From Flavobacteriales bacterium (GTDB taxonomy: Bacteria > Bacteroidota > Bacteroidia > Flavobacteriales_F > PHOS-HE28), in the NCBI GenBank assembly GCA_020635725.1, contig JACJZF010000006.1, forward strand, positions 1 to 64,000: a DNA stretch of 64,000 nt, read 5' to 3'. Both the position numbers and the translations under genes were made by a program. Position 1 is the first letter of the stretch. Each line of letters opens with the position of its first letter. Positions 43,197 to 50,824 of the stretch are shown in pieces. Below the pieces are notes generated by a model. The model searched no databases. It was not told the origin of the DNA and was given only the letters and a program-made list of their open reading frames with translations.

Positions 43197-46160
43197 ATGA
43201 ATCCCTCCATGTCCCGACTCTCCACGCTCCTGCTGCTTCTGCTGCCTGTCCTCGCCCTTGCCCAAGGTCCCGGCCGGCGGGTGGCGCAGCGCATCGAAGC
43301 CGCCAAGGGAGCCAACGCGTTCCGAACGATCAACCTGTTCGAGCCCGTGCACGAGCAGTCCGCTGATGCGCTCTGGCGCGGTGCGCTGCGCAAGGCCGAT
43401 GTGATGCGCTTCGATCAGCAAGCGGCCCGCGCGCTGCTCAGCACGCGTCCGAAGCACATTGCGTTGAGCATTCCCGCAACCGGCGGCGCGTTGGTCCTGG
43501 ATCTGGAAGCCGCGGATATCACCGCGCCCGGCTTCGTGGTGCGAACCTCTTCCGGTGAGGTGCTGGTCGCGGAGCCGGTGGCCCTTCATTACCGGGGCAC
43601 GATCCGAGGCCGGGAGGGATCCCTGGTGGCGATCAGCATCTATGAGAAGGAGGTGATGGGCCTGATCGGCGATGCGGACGGGGATATCGTGCTGGGCCGT
43701 CTCGCGAATGATATCGCCGGGCTGCATGTGCTGTACAACGAATCCGATCTGCTGGCCAGCCCCAATACGGTGTGCGGCACGCCGGATCAGCCCGCGGACG
43801 ACGATGAGGTCGTGCAGGAAGGCGCGCGCACCATCCGCTGCGTGAATATCTACTGGGAGTCCGCCTACGATATCTATCAGAACAAGGGCAGCGTGGCCAA
43901 CGTCACCACCTACCTCACGGGCCTCTTCAATCAGATGGCCACGCTCTACGACAACGATGACGTGGATGTGCTGCTCTCCGAGATCTTCGTGTGGAATACA
44001 CCGAGCCCCTACAACGCGACCAGCAGCGGCGGCCGGCTCGATCAATTCGGAGCCACGCGCACGAGCTTCAACGGAGACCTCGCTCACCTGCTGGATCTGG
44101 GCGGTTATGGCGGGATCGCCTGGCTTGGCACGCTTTGCAGCAGTACCGGGTATCGTATGGCCTACAGCGGCATCAACACCACCTTCAGCTCGGTTCCGAC
44201 CTATAGTTGGAGCGTGGAGGTGGTGACGCATGAGACCGGTCACAACCTGGGCTCGCGCCACACGCATGCATGCGCATGGAACGGGAACAACACCGCCATT
44301 GACGGTTGCGGCCCGGCGGCCGGCTACTCCGAAGGCTCTTGCGCGCAAGGCCCCATCCCGAGCTCTGCCGTCGGTGGCACCATCATGAGCTATTGCCATC
44401 TGGTGAGCGCGGGCATCAAGTTCGCCAACGGCTTCGGCCCGCAGCCCGGCGATGTGATCCGGAATGCCGTGAACGCGGCCAGCTGCCTGGGCCTCTGCGG
44501 CACCTCTTGCGATCCGCCCAGCCTGCTGAGCGTATCGAACCTCGCCGCCACCAGTGCCACGCTCAATTGGGCCTTCATGGGAGCCACCAGCTACACCTTG
44601 CGTTGGAAGCCGGTGAGCAGCGGCACCTGGAACACCGTGACCGGCATCACCGGCACCAGCTACGCCCTCGGTGGCCTCACGCAGAACATCACGTACGAGT
44701 TCCAGGTTCTGAGCGTGTGCGCCAGTGGCAGCAGCGCGTACAGCGCGAGCCAGCAGTTCACGACACCGGTGCCCTGCCCGGAGGCCTACGAGCCGAACAA
44801 CAGCACAGGCGCCGCTCCGCTGCTCACGCTGCCGACCACGGTGAACGCGCTGATCTCCTCCGGTTCCGACGTGGACTATTACCGCATCACGCTCACCGCC
44901 ACCTCCACCATCAACCTCTTTCTGGGCAATGTGGCGGGTGATTACGACCTGCGCCTGTTGAGCAGCGGCGGCACGCAACTCGCCATCTCGGAGAACGGCG
45001 GCACCTCCTCCGAGTCCATCAGCTACGCGAACGCCGCGGCAGGCACCTACTACATCCACGTGTACGGTTATGGCGGTGCTTTCAGCGCGGAGCAATGCTA
45101 CCTGCTCACGGCCTCGGTGTTCGTGGCCTGTGCGGCGCCGCAGGGTCTGACCAGCAACTCCGTCACGTACAATGGTGCTACCATCACCTGGGTGGCGGTG
45201 CAAGGCGCGAGCGGTTATGACCTGCGTTGGAAGGCGAGCAGCAGCGGCACCTGGAATGATGTCGCCGGATTGACGTCCAACTCGTACCCGCTCGGCGGCC
45301 TGTCCCAGCTCACCAGCTACGATGTGCAGGTGCGCACCAATTGCGCAGGTGGCACGCAGGGCGGCGTGAGCGATTACACCAGCACGCACACCTTCACCAC
45401 GCCGCAAGCACCGTGTGATGTGGTGCCGCGCACGGTGGTGGCCGCCAAGGTCTTCCTCGATGGTGCCTACCGCTCGGCCAACGGACTCATGGTCGATTCG
45501 CTGCGCAAGCTGGGGCTGCTGCCGCTGAACGAGCCGTACACGGCCTTGGGCCATGTAGTGAGCGGCCCTGCCAGCACATCCAATGGCGTGCTCGCCGTTA
45601 CGGGCAACAACGCGCCGGTGGATTGGGTGCTGGTGGAGCTGCGCGCCAACAGCTCGCCGTATGCGGTGCTGGAGGCGCGTGTGGGCCTGGTGCAACGCGA
45701 TGGCGATGTGGTGGCGCCCGACGGCAGCTCACCGCTCGGCTTCTGCCTCGATGCGGGCACCTATCGCGTGGCCGTGCGTCACCGCAACCATTTGGGCGCC
45801 ATGACCGGCAGCGGTGTTGCGCTAAGCGGCTCGTCCACCATGGTGAACCTCACCGCCAGCGGCACGGCGACCTACGGCACAGGCGCGCGGAAGTCGGTCA
45901 GCGGCGTGATGGTGCTCTGGGCCGGCGATGTGAGCTCCAACGGCGAGCTGAAGTACACGGGCGAGGGCAATGACCGTGATCCCATCCTCATGTCGGTGGG
46001 TGGCAGCGTGCCCACCAATACCGTGACCGCTTACAGCAGCAGTGATGTGAACATGGATGGCGAGGTGAAGTACACGGGCCAGGACAACGATCGCGACCCG
46101 ATCCTCTCCAACGTCGGGGGCAGTGTGCCCACCGCTACGCGCAGCGAGCAGTTGCCGTAG
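43197..46160 (+). CDS. Secreted M12-type metalloprotease with Fn3, PPC and dockerin-like modules
   Basis: A 987-residue secreted protein with a signal peptide (MSRLSTLLLLLLPVLALAQ after the first four residues). The zinc site is H345-E-T-G-H-N-L-G-S-R-H355, as in reprolysin-like M12B peptidases. After it come Fn3 (about 440-530), a pre-peptidase C-terminal domain (EAYEPNNST to LLTASVF, about 540-640), a second Fn3 (about 645-745) and a C-terminal region with two near-identical Ca-binding-like repeats, DVSSNGELKYTGEGNDRDPIL and DVNMDGEVKYTGQDNDRDPIL. No standard T9SS CTD is seen. The tail itself may be a secretion or anchoring signal. Confidence 0.9.
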   Translation: MNPSMSRLSTLLLLLLPVLALAQGPGRRVAQRIEAAKGANAFRTINLFEPVHEQSADALWRGALRKADVMRFDQQAARALLSTRPKHIALSIPATGGALVLDLEAADITAPGFVVRTSSGEVLVAEPVALHYRGTIRGREGSLVAISIYEKEVMGLIGDADGDIVLGRLANDIAGLHVLYNESDLLASPNTVCGTPDQPADDDEVVQEGARTIRCVNIYWESAYDIYQNKGSVANVTTYLTGLFNQMATLYDNDDVDVLLSEIFVWNTPSPYNATSSGGRLDQFGATRTSFNGDLAHLLDLGGYGGIAWLGTLCSSTGYRMAYSGINTTFSSVPTYSWSVEVVTHETGHNLGSRHTHACAWNGNNTAIDGCGPAAGYSEGSCAQGPIPSSAVGGTIMSYCHLVSAGIKFANGFGPQPGDVIRNAVNAASCLGLCGTSCDPPSLLSVSNLAATSATLNWAFMGATSYTLRWKPVSSGTWNTVTGITGTSYALGGLTQNITYEFQVLSVCASGSSAYSASQQFTTPVPCPEAYEPNNSTGAAPLLTLPTTVNALISSGSDVDYYRITLTATSTINLFLGNVAGDYDLRLLSSGGTQLAISENGGTSSESISYANAAAGTYYIHVYGYGGAFSAEQCYLLTASVFVACAAPQGLTSNSVTYNGATITWVAVQGASGYDLRWKASSSGTWNDVAGLTSNSYPLGGLSQLTSYDVQVRTNCAGGTQGGVSDYTSTHTFTTPQAPCDVVPRTVVAAKVFLDGAYRSANGLMVDSLRKLGLLPLNEPYTALGHVVSGPASTSNGVLAVTGNNAPVDWVLVELRANSSPYAVLEARVGLVQRDGDVVAPDGSSPLGFCLDAGTYRVAVRHRNHLGAMTGSGVALSGSSTMVNLTASGTATYGTGARKSVSGVMVLWAGDVSSNGELKYTGEGNDRDPILMSVGGSVPTNTVTAYSSSDVNMDGEVKYTGQDNDRDPILSNVGGSVPTATRSEQLP

Positions 46161-46199
46161 GGCAAGGATCCGCGTCAGGCGGCGTTGGAATCGCATCCG

Positions 46200-46907
46200 A
46201 TGCGTTACCCGCTGCTCGTGCTCTCCATCTTGGTCATGCTGTCTTCGCCTGCGCAGGAAGGCGTGCGCTTGTTCGTGCGTGGCGGTGCCAACATCACCGT
46301 GCATGGCGATCCCTTGGGTTCCCCGAAGGGGCCCATCGCGCCCCGGGCTGCCTTTGGTGCGGGCTACCAGCTGGGGGGCGATGCCGAATTCGCACGTGGC
46401 GGTGGGCTGGGGCTGCTGCTCGGCATCACGGCCGTCTCACGCAGCACGGGTTATGCGTTCGACGAGAGCCAGGCGGGCTATCCGCCCGAGTCGTGGGACG
46501 ACGGCCGGGACCGCGGGGAGCGCACCGTGCGCTGCCGCTTGATCGAGCTGCCTGTCCTGCTCACCGTGCGCCGCTGGTCAGGGCTGCGGGTCGATGCGGG
46601 CCTGCAGATGGGACGATTGATCAGCGCGAAGCGGATCGAGCGCGGCGTGCGCTGGCTCGACGGTCAGGAGCTGCGCTTGGATGCTCACGAGGACATCCGC
46701 AGCCAGCTCGCCGGTTGGGAGGGCGCGGTGGTCGCCGGCATCGTGGTGGAAGGCCCGCATGGGCTGCACGCCATGCTGCGCTACGTGCACGGCCTCACCA
46801 ACCTCGATGAAGGTTCCGGAAGCGCCGCGAGCTACACGCGGCAACTTCAAGTGGGATTGGTGTACGCGTGGGGCTGGGCCGCGGCTCAGGCACGCACCGC
46901 GATGTAG
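46200..46907 (+). CDS. Small outer-membrane beta-barrel protein
   Basis: A 235-residue protein starting MRYPLLVLSILVMLSSPAQ, a signal peptide. It has alternating hydrophobic strands such as AAFGAGYQLGGDAEFA, GGLGLLLGITAVSRSTGY, AVVAGIVVEGPHGLHAMLRYVHG and QLQVGLVYAWGW, as in the small barrels called 'PorT-like' or outer-membrane beta-barrel proteins. The function is unknown. It lies 39 bp after the M12 protease in the same direction, so the two may be co-transcribed. The end overlaps the convergent methyltransferase by 22 bp. Confidence 0.7.
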   Translation: MRYPLLVLSILVMLSSPAQEGVRLFVRGGANITVHGDPLGSPKGPIAPRAAFGAGYQLGGDAEFARGGGLGLLLGITAVSRSTGYAFDESQAGYPPESWDDGRDRGERTVRCRLIELPVLLTVRRWSGLRVDAGLQMGRLISAKRIERGVRWLDGQELRLDAHEDIRSQLAGWEGAVVAGIVVEGPHGLHAMLRYVHGLTNLDEGSGSAASYTRQLQVGLVYAWGWAAAQARTAM

Positions 46908-47533
46908 GATTTGGGGATCACCCAAAGAAGCCGCTCGGTGATGATGCGGCAATCGGGGAAGAGGCGCTTCATCTCGCGCTTCGTCAGCAGGCGCGTATAA
47001 TCCACCATCTCATCGATATCGGCCTTGTTGGGCTTCTCCAGCAGGCCCCATACCGTGAACCAGCGCGCCAGGATCCGCCGCACGCCTTTGGGGTACCAGT
47101 GCATGAAGGGCGTGAGGTAGTGCGGCTCGATCGGGCATTCATAGGCGGGGGTCTGGATCCAGAGGCGCTTGCCCACCCGGCGGGCTTCCCGGGCGAAGGC
47201 CTCCTGCGCAGCGAAGTCGCCCACGTGCTCGATCACCGAATTGCTGTACACGATGGGGAAGGAGCCGTCGGTGTAGGTGAGGGCGCAGGCGTTGCCTTCC
47301 TCGATCACGATCCGGTGGTTCGGGAAATCCTTCTCCTCCTTCCAAGGATACACCTTCAGGTTCAGGCAGATGATCTCCTCCACCGCCTGCGGGGCGCTGG
47401 TCCAGGTGTGCGGGTAACCGCCCAGATCGAGGATGCGCTCGCCCGCTTGGGGAGCAATCAGCTCCCGGAACACTTTCTGGCGGTCTTCGCGCCAGATCTT
47501 GAAGATGGGCTTGTACAGGTCGGCGATGCGCAT
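46886..47533 (-). CDS. Class I SAM-dependent methyltransferase
   Basis: A 215-residue protein. The SAM motif is RILDLGGYPHTWT (about residues 33-45), followed by the acidic strand IICLNLKVYP and the motif FPIVYSNSVIEHVGDFA (about 91-107), a Methyltransf_11-like layout. The C-terminal part has a hydrophobic helix region and a basic end (KSYIAVRA). The target is unknown. It has its own -7-like element TACATTTC at 47541-47548 on the minus strand and is divergent from parE. Confidence 0.8.
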   Translation of the reverse strand: MRIADLYKPIFKIWREDRQKVFRELIAPQAGERILDLGGYPHTWTSAPQAVEEIICLNLKVYPWKEEKDFPNHRIVIEEGNACALTYTDGSFPIVYSNSVIEHVGDFAAQEAFAREARRVGKRLWIQTPAYECPIEPHYLTPFMHWYPKGVRRILARWFTVWGLLEKPNKADIDEMVDYTRLLTKREMKRLFPDCRIITERLLWVIPKSYIAVRA

Positions 47534-47650
47534 GGTCCGGGAAATGTAGCTGGCCGCCTTCTACGCCCTTCGCCGCAGGCTTGTTCAAAACCCCAGCCGA
47601 TCGTGAATAACAGGAGTTTTCAACGGCCGTGCCCCGCCGCGCGCGCGAAC

Positions 47651-47658
47651 TACCTTCG
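47651..47658 (+). promoter_or_regulatory. Putative -7 element (TACCTTCG) for the parE-parC operon
   Basis: TACCTTCG lies 45 bp before the parE ATG and departs from TAnnTTTG at one base. TTTTCA at 47614-47619 is a possible upstream element. The gene's leader would be about 40 nt. Confidence 0.35.
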
Positions 47659-47703
47659 TGACCGCCGGAAACCCTTGCCAATCGCGGGTTCCGGGACGAA
47701 TCG

Positions 47704-49614
47704 ATGAGCGCGACGAACTATTCCGAGGAGCATATCCGGTCGCTGGACTGGAAGGAGCACATCCGGCTGCGGCCGGGCATGTACATCGGCAAGCTGGGCG
47801 ATGGCAGCAGCTACGACGACGGCATCTACATCCTGCTGAAGGAGGTGCTGGACAACTGCATCGATGAATTCGTGATGGGCCACGGCAAGAAGGTGGACAT
47901 CAGCATCGAAGGCAAGCGCGTGACCGTGCGCGATTACGGCCGTGGCGTGCCGCTGGGCAAGGTGGTCGATGTGGTGAGCAAGATCAACACCGGCGCCAAG
48001 TACGACAGCAAGGCCTTCAAGAAGAGCGTGGGCCTCAACGGCGTGGGCACCAAGGCGGTGAACGCGCTCAGCACCTACTTCAAGATCGAGAGCGTGCGCG
48101 ATGGTCAGCTCATGCGCGCCGAGTTCGATCGCGGCGAGCTGCGCAAGAACAACAAGGCGGTCTCGTCAGACGAACCCAACGGCACGCGCGTGGAGTTCGA
48201 GCCGGACGAGCAGATGTTCAAGAACTTCCAGTTCCGCGACCAGCACATCGAGCGCCTGCTGTGGAACTACTGCTACCTGAACACGGGCCTCACCATCCAC
48301 TACAACGGCACCAAGTACCAGAGCAAGGATGGCCTGAAGGACCTGCTCCAGGAGCGCATGGATGGCGAGCCGCTCTACCCGATCATCCACCTCAAGGGCG
48401 ATGACATCGAGGTGGCGATCACCCATGCCAACCACTACGGCGAGGACTACTACAGCTTCGTGAACGGCCAGCACACCACGCAGGGCGGAACCCACCAGGG
48501 CGCCTTCCGCGAAGCGGTGGCCAAGACCATCAAGGACTTCTTCAAGAAGGATTGGGAGGCCGGCGATGTGCGCACCGGCATCGTGGCGGCCATCGCCGTG
48601 AAGGTGATCGAACCGGTGTTCGAGAGCCAGACCAAGACCAAGCTCGGCAGCCTGGAGGTGGAACCCGGCGGCCAGAGCATGCGCAGCTTCGTGGGCGACT
48701 TCATCGGCCGCGAGCTCGATAACCACCTGCACAAGTTCCCGCAGGTGGCCGAGGTGCTGCTGCAGCGCATCACGCAGAACGAGCGGGAGCGCAAGGAGCT
48801 CACCGGCATCCGCAAGCTGGCCCGCGAACGCGCCAAGAAAGCCAGCCTGCACAACCGCAAGCTCCGCGATTGCCGCGTGCATCTCACCGATGGCAAGAAG
48901 GACGATGCGCGCAAGCTCGAGACCACGCTCTTCATCACCGAGGGCGACAGCGCCAGCGGCAGCATCACCAAGAGCCGCAACGTGGAGACCCAGGCCGTGT
49001 TCAGCCTCAAGGGCAAGCCCCTCAATTGCTACGGGCTCACCAAGAAGGTGGTGTACGAGAACGAGGAGTTCAACCTGATACAGGCCGCGCTCGATATCGA
49101 GGATGGCATGGACGGCCTGCGCTACAACAAGATCGTCATCGCCACCGATGCCGATGTGGACGGCATGCACATCCGGCTGCTGCTGATGACCTTCTTCCTG
49201 CAGTTCTTCCCCGAGGTGGTGAAGAACGATCACCTCTACATCCTGCAGACGCCGCTCTTCCGCGTGCGTAACAAGAAGGAGACGATCTACTGCTACAGCG
49301 ATGAGGAGCGCCAGCGCGCCATCCTCAAGCTCGGCAAGGGCGTGGAGATCACGCGCTTCAAGGGCCTCGGCGAGATCAGCCCCGATGAGTTCAAGCACTT
49401 CATCGGCGAGGACATCCGCCTGGAGCCCGTGCAGATCACCAAGGATGCCAGCGTGGGCAAGCTGCTCGAGTTCTACATGGGCAAGAACACGCCCGAGCGC
49501 CAGGAGTTCATCATCGGCAACCTCAAGGTGGAGAAGGACCTGGTCAACGAGCAGGCCATCGACCCGGTGAAGGTGATCGCGCGGAAACTGGAGGAGGTGG
49601 AGGAAGAGGCATGA
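47704..49614 (+). CDS. parE: DNA topoisomerase IV subunit B
   Basis: A 636-residue ATPase subunit that works with ParC to decatenate daughter chromosomes. GHKL ATP site: LKEVLDNCIDEF (about residues 40-51), DYGRGVP and LNGVGTKAVNALS (about 116-128). The Toprim domain has E413-G-D-S in FITEGDSASG, KGKPLN and D482-A-D-V-D486 in ATDADVDGMHIRLLL. The length and motifs suit ParE. Specific GyrB insertions are absent. The operon continues with coupled genes: the stop overlaps the next ATG. Confidence 0.97.
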   Translation: MSATNYSEEHIRSLDWKEHIRLRPGMYIGKLGDGSSYDDGIYILLKEVLDNCIDEFVMGHGKKVDISIEGKRVTVRDYGRGVPLGKVVDVVSKINTGAKYDSKAFKKSVGLNGVGTKAVNALSTYFKIESVRDGQLMRAEFDRGELRKNNKAVSSDEPNGTRVEFEPDEQMFKNFQFRDQHIERLLWNYCYLNTGLTIHYNGTKYQSKDGLKDLLQERMDGEPLYPIIHLKGDDIEVAITHANHYGEDYYSFVNGQHTTQGGTHQGAFREAVAKTIKDFFKKDWEAGDVRTGIVAAIAVKVIEPVFESQTKTKLGSLEVEPGGQSMRSFVGDFIGRELDNHLHKFPQVAEVLLQRITQNERERKELTGIRKLARERAKKASLHNRKLRDCRVHLTDGKKDDARKLETTLFITEGDSASGSITKSRNVETQAVFSLKGKPLNCYGLTKKVVYENEEFNLIQAALDIEDGMDGLRYNKIVIATDADVDGMHIRLLLMTFFLQFFPEVVKNDHLYILQTPLFRVRNKKETIYCYSDEERQRAILKLGKGVEITRFKGLGEISPDEFKHFIGEDIRLEPVQITKDASVGKLLEFYMGKNTPERQEFIIGNLKVEKDLVNEQAIDPVKVIARKLEEVEEEA

Positions 49615-50405
49615 GCGTTTCGATACGCATAGCAGGCGAATCCATGCGGCCATGGGGTCATGGTTCCATGTGGCCGCGGCGGATCGTGCGACTCTTCGTG
49701 ATCGGGTTGTTCGCAGTGATCCACGGTCAAATGAGCACATGCGTGTCGCAGAGCACCGGCACGGTCCGCATCTTCTGCGAGCCCGGCGGCTCCAGCTACG
49801 TGCTCGATGGCCAGCACCGCATGGCCGACCGGGAGCTCACCCTCATGGAGGGGCCGCACCGCTTCGTGTTCTGGGCGCCGGAGCGCCGCATGCTCGATAC
49901 CACCCTCATGGTGCTGCCCAACACCACGCGGGAGTTGCGCGTTCAGTTGCGCTACTCGCAGGAGTACATCGCATTCAGGCACCGCGCGGACAACTTCACG
50001 CGGAATACCCGTTGGCTGCGCTACGGCCCGCCCGTGCTCGCCTTGGGCTCAGCCGCCTGGGCGGGCGTGAGCATCAAGCACGCAATCGATGCGCGCAAGG
50101 ACCTCGACGCCTTGGCCGATGCCTACACCGATTCCTCTTACCCGGCCGGGATCCGCGACATCAAGCAGGAGAAGCTGCCCGCCGCGAACAAGGAGCTGCG
50201 CGATGCCCGCACCATGGCCTATGTGAGCTCGGGTGTCTTCGTGGCATCAGCGGCGGCGGTGTGGTACACCCGGCGCGTGCTGAAGCACCGCGCCTTGCCG
50301 GTCTTCGAGGACAAGGAGAAGGCGCGCTTCGAGGGCCTGGCTTGGGTGCCCATGGGCGCGGGTGAAGGCGTGTGGATGGCGGGGCTAACGATTCCATTGC
50401 GATGA
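49611..50405 (+). CDS. Uncharacterised membrane protein embedded in the topoisomerase IV operon
   Basis: A 264-residue protein. It begins with an N-terminal hydrophobic segment (RRIVRLFVIGLFAVIHGQM, about residues 23-41), then a short domain GTVRIFCEPGGSSYVLDGQHR..GPHRFVFWAPERR that resembles a PEGA-like sugar-binding-type repeat. Two further hydrophobic stretches follow (LRYGPPVLALGSAAWAGVSI, about 138-157, and MAYVSSGVFVASAAAVWY, about 202-219). The ATG overlaps the parE stop, and its stop overlaps the lipoprotein start. I do not recognise the family. It is likely an envelope protein. Confidence 0.75.
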   Translation: MSVSIRIAGESMRPWGHGSMWPRRIVRLFVIGLFAVIHGQMSTCVSQSTGTVRIFCEPGGSSYVLDGQHRMADRELTLMEGPHRFVFWAPERRMLDTTLMVLPNTTRELRVQLRYSQEYIAFRHRADNFTRNTRWLRYGPPVLALGSAAWAGVSIKHAIDARKDLDALADAYTDSSYPAGIRDIKQEKLPAANKELRDARTMAYVSSGVFVASAAAVWYTRRVLKHRALPVFEDKEKARFEGLAWVPMGAGEGVWMAGLTIPLR

Positions 50406-50824
50406 AGGGCTGGAAGCTTCTCGCCATTCTCCCGTTGCTCGCCGCTTGCGGCAAGGGCGAGCTCGATGGCACTGAGCTCACGGACAACCCCTTCGACCCG
50501 GACTACCAAGGGCCGAGCGTGTTCGTGGCCGACTCCACCTACCTGCAGGCCGTGCCTATCGGTGCCGATATCGTGATCTACCAGGCCATGGCCTTCCACG
50601 TGCGGGAGGACCTGTTCACCTCACCGGCGGCGTATTCGGTGCAGCTCCGCGATCCGGTCACCGGGCAGGTGAGCGTGCTCGAGCCCAACCCGCCGAACAG
50701 CAGCCGCTTCGCCTACCTCATCGGGGCGCCGCAGCCGAACGTTGCGCGCTGCTTCGACCTCAGTCTATACAACAACCTCAGCGCGGCGCGGGCCGATGGG
50801 CTCTGCGTCACTTTGCAGCAATGA
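50402..50824 (+). CDS. Small predicted lipoprotein in the topoisomerase IV operon
   Basis: A 140-residue protein, starting MKGWKLLAILPLLAACGKGE with a lipobox (LAAC, Cys16). The mature part has DNPFDPDYQGPSVFVADSTY and strand-like segments, plus two more cysteines (VARCFDLSLYN, GLCVTLQQ). It is placed between the membrane protein and parC with ATGA overlaps at both ends, so it must be co-translated with ParE and ParC. The function is unknown and probably unrelated to catalysis on DNA. Confidence 0.75.
   Translation: MKGWKLLAILPLLAACGKGELDGTELTDNPFDPDYQGPSVFVADSTYLQAVPIGADIVIYQAMAFHVREDLFTSPAAYSVQLRDPVTGQVSVLEPNPPNSSRFAYLIGAPQPNVARCFDLSLYNNLSAARADGLCVTLQQ

Noticed and set aside
43182..45695. 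A long minus-strand open frame opposite the M12 protease
   Set aside because: The opposite strand encodes a signal peptide, HEXXHxxGxxH site and Fn3/PPC modules; the antisense translation is low-complexity His/Arg/Val-rich, as expected for a shadow.
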